Assembly (NCBI GenBank): GCA_000226015.1
Contig: JH153183.1
Location: 6,824 to 40,012 of the forward strand
DNA from: Mnemiopsis leidyi
Lineage: Eukaryota; Ctenophora; Tentaculata; Lobata; Bolinopsidae
Length of the DNA stretch: 33,189 nucleotides
Direction of reading: 5' to 3'
A model generated the notes under the pieces. That model was not told where the DNA came from. It did no database searches and was given only the letters and a program-made list of their open reading frames with translations. Shown here piece after piece: positions 12,001-24,000 of the stretch. Made by a program: the position numbers and the translations under genes. Position 1 is the stretch's first letter, and each line of letters opens with the position of its first letter.

Positions 12001-15000
12001 GACCATCGGACTTCTAGTCATACACAAGGACTTAAAACTGTGTTTTTGATCTGAAAAAGTTGCTGAAAATATATAATCATAAATATCATTAGGACACACG
12101 GTTCACAAGCCGCGTCTGAACTGAGCAGGGAACTGCTAAACTGCATGTGCATGCGCTATGTCATCACCTGATTATCAGCATTTCTCAGGTAAAATCAAAT
12201 TGTTCACTGCGGATTGTCCACAGCATAGTTCGATTATCAGATAACGGTTTTTAAAGTTTACCTTTAGATAACTTTTAAATTTTTTCACAAACTTGTTTAA
12301 ATTGGTAAACTAGCTGTAGCAGAGACGTTTGTTTAGCTCGAAACTGGTGTTCTCCTTGGTCATACCCATACAAATCACTCCTGGAATTCAACAACCTGCT
12401 GATCTGGGGAGCTATGTTTATCTACCTACTCCACATTTCTTATCTCTCCTGGAGACAAAGTGCTGGAGTCTGAAACAGATGACAGTTTACCTGAAACAGG
12501 TGACAGTTTCCCTGAAACAGGTGACAGTTTCCTTGAAACAGGTGACAGTTTCCTTGAAACAGGTGACATTTTCCCTGAAATGACAGCCTTCTCAGAAACT
12601 TGATACTTGTCCAGAATCTCAGAGAAAACAACAGAGCAGGGAAGTTGACAATCCGACGGTCGGTTTGAAGAAACTGACGCTATCTTCTCTGATAAATTCT
12701 TACAGTAATTTCGTTTTGAAAGTCTTCGGAGAACCCTGAGAGTACCTGTCCGTTTAGCTGCAAGTCTGTTGTTCTCCCCAGATTGTCGTTTCTGATGCTG
12801 AGGTCCTGAAGGCTTGCTAATGGAGTTTATATAAGGACTCTTACTTCTTGTAAAGGGATGCCTGATGAACTGATACAAAAACCGCTGCAATTCGCTGCTC
12901 CTCATGATGATAATAAGAGGGTTAAGAGCGGAAAGTACCTGACCAGGATATGATACCATGATGTAGTACAGATAGTAGGAGTTCTCAGCTAGCATGTAGC
13001 TGTTGGACAACCACAGAACATTCTCCACTATCATGGGAATGAACGCTAGCAAGTATGCACTTGTCAGTATGATAACGGTTACTTCACTCCGCTTTCCAGC
13101 TTGTCCTGGTCTCCGGTGTAGCTTACTGATGGTGAAGATGAGGGAAAAGAGAGATATGACTATCCACACCCCTCGCTGGAGAACTGTAGCGTTGATCACG
13201 TAGATGAGTTTGTAGGAGGGGATAGCTAACTGCGGACAAGACACGTGGGGCACAATAAGCTGAGCAAAGGGGTCCCAGACAAAGTCACAACCGTAGTGAG
13301 AAGCCTCCAAGTACTTGATAATCAGTCGGAACCCAAGGAGGTAGAGAAACCAGACCGTTAAACACAATACTAGAAGTGACATGTTGATCTGGTAGAAGGG
13401 ATGAGCAATAGCTATGCACCTAGTGAGAGAGAGGACGGAGGTGATAAAGGCAGAGTACTGGACACAAATCTCGGTATTCCAAGTAGCGAGTCTCTTGTAC
13501 CAGCTTGTCTCCGTCCCGGATATCTGATCAGGGATGTTCATCATGAAACTGACGACGTTGACTATGGGGGTCAGAAACAGAGTCAGGAAGTCAAACACTC
13601 CCAGCAGGATAAAGAGGAGTTTAGCTTCACTAGCTCGCTTCCTGGAATGGTAGAAGATAACGACAGGGTTGATAATTAGGGAGGTAGTCATACAGAGGAT
13701 GAGAGAACTCCCGATAGAACTGTCCCAAACTCGAGAGATACCCAGAGTGGAGTTAGCAAACACTGTCATCTTACTGTTCTGACATTCAGCTCATCGTGCT
13801 AGGGAGAGACAAGGTTAGTGAATCACTAATAGTGATCAGAAAAATGTTTTTTGGTAGAGAGGAAAGGAGGGAAATTATCGCAGAGTGATAAAAATGTTAT
13901 TGGAAAAAATGAAATATAAAAAGTAGTTGCCAATGATCGATGCTCCAAGAGCTAGAAAAATCACGCACAATCGATTGACACTGACACATCGCGAGCTCCG
14001 CCCAGTCCTTAGCTAATTTCGATATTCCAGAACCATCACACCTAGAGCTATGAATATATTTTTTCTGAGTTCATCCAGACAAATCAAAATAGCAGAGTAT
14101 GAGCATGGCAGAAGTATGAGCATGACAGAAGTATGAGCATGGCATTCTACATACAGTGGTAAAACGAAATGTGAATGATAATGATTTGGATGATGAGGTT
14201 TTCACATAGCACAAGCAGAGTAGTAATAAGTACGTGCTATGGTACAACAGGCATAGTATGCAAATATTCAATTGTTTAACCACCATTCTACATAAGCATT
14301 AAGCACATAGCGACAAGTATTAGAATAAATAAAGCAATATAAAGAGTGCGACATGAAAGTGAAGAACAATACACGTGTGTTATAATGGGCACTTAACCAA
14401 TTACAGCACCCTGCACTTTGCTGCAAGACACTATAACAGGTTATATGAGGTCATCTTTGTGAAAAGAGAGTAATGATCATACGAGGAAATAAAAGTGTAA
14501 TAAGTACAACAAAGAGTCTTCTCACTCATACCAAAGTTAGAAGTGAGGTGAAATGCTTTCTAAAAGAAATTGAGGAGCTTAGACAGTAGATAAGAAGATG
14601 TTAAATCATAATGACCAAACAAAGCACTTAAGTATGCAACTTGCTGCTGAGACTAGGACTAACTTAAAGGGGGCATTTTTGTATTCTTTCGGTTTAGCAG
14701 GGATTACAGATATGGCATCAGAGTAATTCGAAATTAAAATTTGCCCGAATTCTTCCACCCTCACTTCTGAAACTCATTAACATCCTTTTCATCAATTACC
14801 CGGTTCTTTAGATAAGTAAAGAGGCAAAATGCGGCATAAGGTAGTAGGACCATGTCGGCCTAGGACGTGACAATTTAAGTAATTAATAGTAATAAACAGT
14901 TAACAGCTGTTTTTCAAACCACTTATTACCCATGTCACAAGTCATTAAGTCGGGCTCTACCTAAGCTAAGACCTGCGGTAAGTCTCGTCATATTAGCTTT

Positions 15001-18000
15001 AGTCCCCGTTATCTGGCACCAGTACCCACCTGTAGTTATGTGGTCAAATTTAGACTACTTCATATCATTAGGCTATTAGTTGTTCTTGAACAGTTAAACA
15101 TTGGAAGCCAGCGCTCGCCACTCAGCAACAGGTGCGCGACCTATAATCTTAATCTTAGATACAACTGTCCATGGCGATTCGGGCATTTGGATTATGGCCC
15201 TCTTAATTTACGACAAAGCAGACTTGGTCATTTCTTATATAATGCAACATACAGTATTATAAAAAATCTTTAGCTTTAACTTATTATAGAGCCGTAGTAG
15301 GGATATTCATAGACTGAGCAAATTTCGTCTATCTGCATTTAACAAACCTAACCGTAAACCTAAACTCGATAAGTGAGGCTGAATAGTAAATCAGAAGTAT
15401 AACAAATAAACAACATTTAAACTGATCGCGAAATAGCTTAATAGATTAAGTACAGGGACATAAACGTATACAACGCGCTGGATTATAATTGTGAATCGAA
15501 ATGAAGTAAACATCTGCAGTTCTGTAAAGATTAATAAGGGATAGCCCAGTGTGTCATGTAACTTGTTATGAGAAGAAGAAATGAAATTAACATACCAATT
15601 TTAAAACAACTGTCGAAGTGAAAGGACTGTATCTAATGAAATAAAACCATTCACCATGACAATCGGTTGCTTCGTGAGGTGAATTTATGGGGCATCCAAT
15701 TACATCCATCACTTCAATTCTATGACAATAGATATCCAGCTTATTTGAAGCTGTAATTAATTTACAAAAAAACAGATGTGGTCACAAAATAGTTCTCAGA
15801 CACGCGTATACTTCTCTCCACCAACCAGCTTGAAACCAACAAAGCAAAACGCACGTAAACGATTTTAGTTTTTCGAATAAATATCACCATCTCCATAATC
15901 ATGAGTCTGTGCATGGTGCCGTTTTGTCGAACAGTTACAGTTGCGAGCTTAAAGAGCCAATTATAAAATTAAAACTTCTGATGAAGGAGGTACGGCGAAA
16001 TCAAAATAAAATTGGTGTAATTGTGTGACCCAATAAGATCGAGATGCACTAATGCAACTGTAAAAATGGCATGAACTGCAACAAGTGCTGACTCGATTAG
16101 TAATTTTAGTAGTTACGAATTACCATCATGCGAATAATAGAGTAACAAATCAAGCATTATCTGAATAACATAATTTCTGCCAATGCCGGAAAATTAGAAG
16201 ACAGACGGTTTAAAAACCGCAATAGAGTAAAATAAAGAGTAGTTAATTGTTAATAGTGGAATTTTGGGATATTTCAATAGTGTTATTGCCTATAAGTATA
16301 CAGTATACAGTATACAAACATCCAACACGTGTCTAAGTCCATACACACAATAGTTCGTCCGCGTCATGGGCAGGCAGACTCACTTTACTGAGATTTTATC
16401 TAACGCAGCATGAAATGAGAAATAAGGTAACATGACGTTTCTATATAGCTCACTCAGCTCAAGTACTCTGAATGTGCACAAAAAACAGACTATGTCTCAG
16501 GCGTCCTTCCGCTTTGGTAATTCAAGTTTAAATTTCTGGTTGCATACTTGAATAACTACCATAATCGATTTAAAATTCTAATCATGATGTAATTTCAGCA
16601 ACTTACTGTATAATGCGTTATAACTATTTAAGTTCTTCGCAACATCTACTTCATAAAATCTTAGCCTAGAAAATACAACAGTCGAGATCTTTACCGATCG
16701 TGAAGCTATTTTTTTGTCATTGGGCACTTACTTTGCCTCCCCGTTTTGCCAAGGAGGCTACGTCCGCCAAGGAGGCTACGTCCGGCTGACGTCTCATGGA
16801 GCAGGTATAGACCGTACCCGGCTGGGATGGGGGTTCGCCAGGTTTGTACTTCCGGAGGACATAACGTGGTTATGGCCCTGGTGGATCGGTGATGTCCCAA
16901 AAAACATCTACCACAATGATCCGTCATCGGAGTCAGGCGTCGAGACACCCTTCCGGAAAAGTGGTAGTGAATACAACGAGGAACTACCACCGCTATACAG
17001 TCCATTTGGCGGACTCTTGTCCGAACTGATCACGTGACCTCCTTTTGTCATGCTCTACATGACATGTTGTACATAAAAGCCAAGCATATATACAACCAAA
17101 AGTGATTGAGAAAACGCGAGAATTTTCGGACAGGAGTCCCCTTTGGAAAACAGTCCAATTCGGACAACAGTCCGCTTTTTCGGAACACAGATTCGAACAA
17201 TAGTCCGTTCCGGACAAGAGTCCGCTTCGGACACCAGTCCGGTTACCTTCAATCTTGCAGAGGAGTAAAAAATAAGAAAATGTAAGTTTCAAGTTGGTTC
17301 GCTAAGGCGGAATTAATTTGTTCCTCTGCTAGGTGCATGATGGTGGGGAAGTGCTTACCTCACTTATCATGCATTATCATAGCGTTTTAACTACGAGTTT
17401 TTATATAATGCAGTGGCTCAGGTATAATTCTTACCTTGGATCAGCGCGGCGGCGTAACCATTATCCAATTATATTTGTAAAGTGAACTTATCGGGGCACA
17501 TGCTTTGCGTGTATAGCAGGCCTTTAAGTTGTCAGTAGTGTCATTAGTAAACCAAGTGTGTGTATAATACACATGTATATACATTTTGAACATTATGCAG
17601 CCGGTTCTTAGTCATCAGTCATGATATGAAAGGACTCTGAGAACTTTTGTTAGCTGACCGCAGATATTAGACTTCTTTTGATATTGTACTTGTAGCCCCT
17701 TTGCTACATGAGGGTATACATCTCTATCTTTATTGTTATGCACTGCCCGTCTGAATTGTTTGTCTTTTATTGTGACTCGATGAAGTTAAATAGCTAAGCT
17801 GTTTGAGTTAAGTATGGTTTATACTTACAGAAATTTCGGTGTGAGTTCGATTATCAATAGGATGGGTAAAGTCGTTACGTTTAACGTTTTGTAGCAAGGA
17901 ATACACAGTTGTTTAAGTAAGTGAGTACATAATCGTTCATGGTGAAACTGGAAGCTACTGTGGTTGGAATTAACAGAACAATTATGCAAATTTCTTCAAT

Positions 18001-21000
18001 CTATTACTTTTGTAGAGTACTCTCCGGGAGATGGACAGATGATAACCAAAATAAAGGTAGATTTTGCGACCTATCTTACTGAGAAGCTAGGTACTGGACC
18101 GCTGAACACAGTCGTCTATACGGGCACCTACGGACCAGACACCAACTGTTTCAAGTCATGTCGATCTAACTCTCTCTCCGACTCGGGCAAAAACAAACCC
18201 AAGCCGGTTCTTGTGAAGAAGATAGAGATGAAGATAGCAGATGACGATATTATTGATTGGGCGAAGTTACAGAAACTTGACCATCCAAACGTGGCACGCT
18301 ACATTTTGGTATATGACAAGGTAAAGGTTTTTCAACCAGATGCAGTATACATTATCCAGGATTATTGTCAATTCACTCTGTCGTCACTTATTAATCAGGT
18401 CATTAAAAGTACAGTTTTGAGGGCCGCAGTTCATCAAATAGCATCCGGACTGAAATATCTTCACGATAAAGGGATGGTTCACATGAATCTAAAACCCTCC
18501 AACATTCTGGTAAAACCACCCTTATCGAACCCAGACGGATTTGTTCTTACAGACTATGCGTACACGCGTTACAGATTCTACCCTCAAAAAAGTTTTTGTT
18601 GCTGCTGCCGTCCCGAAGACTTGCCGGATGATCCCGAAATCACAAAGTGGATGGCGCCAGAATTAAAAGAGACAAGTCAAGATGAAATTTGGACAAACAG
18701 AACCCCCGGGGATGATTCAGATTGTTCAATATTAGAGCTACGTTGTGAAGAGCTGCCAAATTCCAGCTCGTCCTATTCGTCCGACTCCATGGCAGATATG
18801 TTTTCATTTGGAGAAATTCTAAAAATCATGTTGGAGAAATGCGAGTCAATGGATGAGTTAGAAACCATTCTTTGTAAGCTGTTGATCGAGCAAATGACCA
18901 TACCCGATCCAAGACAACGGATTAATTCCGCGGATATTTTGAAAAAACACCCATTTTTGATTATACAGCCCGACATTAGAAATGGAAGATTCACTGAGGC
19001 AAGAATCGATTACGTTAAAGAACTTTACGACAGGATGAAAAAAACTGTCGAAAAAGATAGAAAAGAGGAACACAAACTGAGGCAACAGATAGAAAATGAG
19101 GTCGGACCGGTTACTAGCCGGTTCTTCCCGTGGAGCAACCCAAGTAATTCATTTGGCGGTAGAATTCATTTCGAGATGAACAAAAGACCGCAGATAAAAA
19201 TGAAATATGACGGCAATTCATTCATTAATCTGCTGAGGTTGATTAGGAATACAAAGGAGCATCCTATGGTGGAGAAAAAGTTGGAGGATCTGAAAAGGGA
19301 AGTTGACAATGACGCATTTAGTAAAAACTTTCCTTTTGTCATACCTCTGATCTATATTTGTGTTGAGTGTCCAGAAAGTCAAAAACACCTGATACAGTTT
19401 CTTTCTGATATAGTATAGGTTTTAAAGAATCTTTTGCCGCCAACACATTGCTTTTTCAGAATTGTTTGAAAGTTCGACAAATTGACTTGATTGCAAATTG
19501 GAGTAAAAATTTCTGTGCTGATTTTGCTATACTTCCCAATAACAAAATTGAAAGTTAGATGTTTTAAATTCAGAAAACAATTTCAGATTTATTTTTATCA
19601 ATTTTTGTAGTCAATTGCTTTGAACAGGTCTTGCATGAATGAAAAATTTATTCTCTGTTTACTGGATAGCCCGTACAAGAATCACGCACTTCAAAAACTG
19701 TTTCTTCTTCAAGAAAATGTGGAAACAAATATTTACAAATTAATACAAATTAAAACAAGAATAACAACTACAGTGTGTAATGTGTAAAGAACACGTACCT
19801 GCAGAAGAGAAGAGAGATGTTTGACAAGTAAGGTTCCCTCAGAGTCGTACTTCAAGCTGGCTTTATATAGGTGTGAGAGCAGGGCCTCGTGTTGGGTACA
19901 CAGCACACTGTAAACGCTGTCGTCAGCATCACCTGTAGGGTCATTACAGGGTCATTACAGTTCAAGCCGAAAAATATCTCATGACCACCTAAGTGACCCC
20001 TTTTCTTGAGCTAGAAGAAAATTTAGACCATTATTTAGACGTCAAATAACAAGGAATTTGAAAACCACGTGAATTTTCTGGCTGGAGGTACGCTTTGCGT
20101 TTTGCGACTGATATACCCCACCCCCCTGGCCCTCCGAAACTTCATGCCCAATACCAACACTCCTCACCAGTGAGTGTCTCGTAAAACAGTCCTATGTGAG
20201 GCTCAGTCCGGTACTGTCCACAGGCGTGGTGGATGTTATAGCCCCACTCCACAACCAGTATATCCTCCTGGTACTTCTGCTGCAGATAGCTGTGTAGGAA
20301 GTCTGCTAGATCTGTGCCATGCTCCTTCTGTGGGCGGAATGTTATAGAACGTTAAGTATTTGTAACAGTAAAGTTTGACTTCCAAGGAGTGTTTGTAAAG
20401 TAGTAAGAAGAATTTTTGCAAGCAAACAATAATACTAAACTGGATAACGATATGTTTTGCAACAAAACCTCGGTATCCGACACAATCTTCTGGTTCCAAA
20501 TGTCCTGGATGATTTGTGCTGTGTCTGCTTTGCTCAAATTTCGGTTTCTGACTTTACCGGTCCATCTCAGATATTTCGGTATTGGTGGCTCAGTACCCTG
20601 TGGGCGATCGAGTTCAAAATTCTGTCCTAAACGAAAAGAAAATATAAGAATAATCAGGTCAATGAAAAATACCTAAAAAACAACCAACGTAATCTTACCT
20701 CCCCTTCGAAGAACTCCTCAACCGGACCAGGATTATCTTTACCGACGAGTGAGCCCACAAGAACTCCAACTAGCTGGTTGGAACTCTTCCCGACACTCAG
20801 CTCCTTCCAGGCCGCTTCCCCCCCGTCTATAAATGGGATGACCTGGTCCCACTCCGGTCTAAGGAGGTTTTACAGCTCAGTCATAAGTAACTTTTGAAAA
20901 CTGTTATAATTTCTCTATATATAACTTCCCTCTAACGATAAAAAAAGGCTTTTTTATCCGAGAGTTTTGAAGTTCTACCATGATATACTTTACAAGACAT

Positions 21001-24000
21001 ATTTATAGCGGACTAATTTGCTACAACTGATATTTTGCCGCGGTCCGACAACATTCATCATGGGATATTGTGTTCTATCACTTACTTTTCACGAACAAGA
21101 TGAACCGGAATTATTAAAATAGAGGAAGTAATTGAAGAAATCTTAAAAATAAAGCGACGGATTCTATTGCAATGGCGAAATTTTTGATAAAACCGTGAAA
21201 AATTTTAATAAAAAAAGTGTTAAACAATCTATATGACTAACCTGGGAGTAGCACTACGTTTCATGAGACCGAGCTCGTGGGAAAACTCGTCTCTCTCCCC
21301 GGACATGATCTTGTGCTGCTCCAACAAGACCTGGTGCTCCTTGATCAAGGTATCATAGTCAGTCTTGTATCGCTCCAGACTCTCATTGTTGGTGTTGTGT
21401 TGAGCCTCCAGCCTCTCGTACTCTCGTCTGGGGACGACGTCCCCGTAGTCTGCTAACACTTCGTTTAGTTTGTCTTGCAGCTTCGCTAGATCTTCCTTTG
21501 TTTTGCTGGTGGTTATTTGGGGCTGAGACTTTAGCGGGGGAAAGCAGGAAAACTACCGACTGAACTTCGACCTAGAACATCAACAAAAGTTAACTGTGTA
21601 GTCCGAAACCATTACCATACAAATTATTTGATTACATACAAACGAAACGAATGTAGTTTACTAACTTGAGTTTGAATTTAATGAGAGTTGAGTCGTCCTT
21701 TTCAGTAGAACTATCAGACTTCATGGCAGGAGCATCTACTCTGTACTTAAGTTCGATAATATCAGACACTAGCATCTTCCTTGCATCGGCCTCATTGCGA
21801 TATAACTGGTACTGTTTTTCTACTTCTTCTTGTAGCTAAAATTTTATCATTTAAGTTCAAGAATGTCTACAACCAAAGTTATAAGAACACCAAATAAGAC
21901 AGAGGAACAACCTAACAATTATTACACAAAATATATTATAATATAATATTATTACGCAAAATTTCAATCACTGAAAAACTGATAATCTTCATTTTACGTT
22001 ATTTCATCAAAACAACGCGATAAATTTCATGTGTCTAACTATAAAAGTTTTACCCGGTCAATTTGCTGCTTTAGGCTGTATCGCTCTTCCCTGCGGATAT
22101 AACATCACTTTGATAAATTGAAAACCGCCCAAGCTCCGAATGTGATTATACGATAATTTGAGAGTTTTAAACAGCAGATACATGTTAAGATATGTAATGA
22201 TTTGATTTCAATAAAGTACCAATTCACAATAGATGACACAGGAATCGGCAGATAGGCGGACACCACGAGGAGTATCAAATTCCAGCAGATCTGGAATATA
22301 AACGCTCGTGCGCGAAATGCTGTTCAACTTTCCATGTGACTAAGTGTATGTTTCTATGGTAACAAAGTAGACCCCTATGAACCTTACATCTTTACTGTGG
22401 CGCACTGACTCAACTGGTTCAACTTCACAGTTTGCACTGAATACTGATAGCACATGCTAGAGTCCAAACACATGAATAATACTCGGATGGAAGCATAGCT
22501 TCACCAGGCATTCAGACAGACTTGTCTTCTTTTGGCTTAGACAATTCTGAGGCCTATCATTCATAAACATACGGTCATGAGGTGATGCAGATTGCAGAGA
22601 CTTCCATAAAACATGCACAAGTCTCGGTTGTGCTGATATCTGACGCTTAATTAATCAGACACAAACATGTTCCCTGAGCACGGCGCCAACACAGCCAGTT
22701 CATTTCATCAAGACTAGAGATCAACAGGTATAGATTAAGTATGATTCTACGACCTAATGTCGACCACGACTACAATGTATTTTTATGTCGATTCACATAT
22801 CGTCGGTTTCGACATTCTGTCACAGTATCACTGTCAACATCTGATCGGTGTAGGCGCTCATAAGTTGAACAAATTTATTATAGATGATGTGACCTTCATA
22901 CTATGTTTATGTGATCTCCGTGTCACATTTTCGTTCAACGTGGCACTGAAGGCACCTCGCTTCAATCGGTTGTATCATTGTTTTGAACATTTCGTCAGAA
23001 ATTAAAGAACATTAAGGCACCCCACACATAAAGGTGGTGTCGGTGATACGAGACGCTTTGAGCCTAAGGTGACCTGCACTGAAAGCAATCGTATTTTTTA
23101 CTTTATTTTGTTTTCTATTGAGTTTTCTTCTCGAAAATTTGCCTTCTTATAAACAAACAAACCGAATGTAACAACAAAACTATAAAAAGAGAACAACAAA
23201 AAACTAAGGAAAAACAAATTAAAACAAAAACATAAGAAAATCTGGTTTGTGTCTTTTTTTTTGTTTTTTCTAGTCTTTTTTTTCTTTTGTTTTATTTGTT
23301 TTTTGACTTTCCCATAAACAAAAACAAAAAATAGGTTCCTGCTGGAAAGAGAACAACAACGCCAACCCTAGAGGAGTAGAGGAGTGCGCTACACCGGCAG
23401 AGCGAGGATTACTACAGCCTCATCAAGTCCCTGAAGCGTATGGCTCAACGTATCAAGATATCATACAATCTACCAACCGTCACCCTTCTATCGCCTGACA
23501 TCTGGAAATGCTCACCCTAACAGCAGACTACGTTCCAGCTAACTCTGAAGAACCTTTCTACATGCTTTAGGATTCCAGATACTCTGCTCAGATCAGACGC
23601 ACCTTCCTCTTCAAAACTTGTTAGTCCTCGCCTAGCCTATTCACCCGACTATTCACCGTACACGCACTCTTTGATGATGAACGGCACATCCCTCTCACCT
23701 TTTAACTCCTGCCTTCTTTTCTTCAAAGAAATGAAGAGCTTTGCACCATGCTCACTCTGGACCCAAACAGTCCTCTGTGACTTTGAATTAGCTATTCGCA
23801 ACGCTGTGGAGCTAGACTTTCTGTCGCTCACTTTTGGTAGCAGCAGTCGACTTTGAGTCGTTGTCGGCATTCTGATATCTTCACTTTTAGTTTACTACTT
23901 ACTTGCCGCGGCTGAACCGGTTCAATGCAAATAGTACAAATTACAATGGTTTATAATACTTCAGTGACAGATCTTTTGATAAGGTTCATTAGTGCAGCTA

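Noticed and set aside
16714..17037. Open plus frame of 107 codons with a PPLY motif.
   Set aside because: It opens with a duplicated 18-bp segment, lies in a GC-rich repeat island, is open on both strands, and shows no domain or splice signals.
17964..18038. N-terminal extension of the kinase-KEN protein in the same exon.
   Set aside because: The frame is open from 17946 but has no ATG before 18039, and a strong splice acceptor at 18013-18015 suggests that the upstream bases are intronic.
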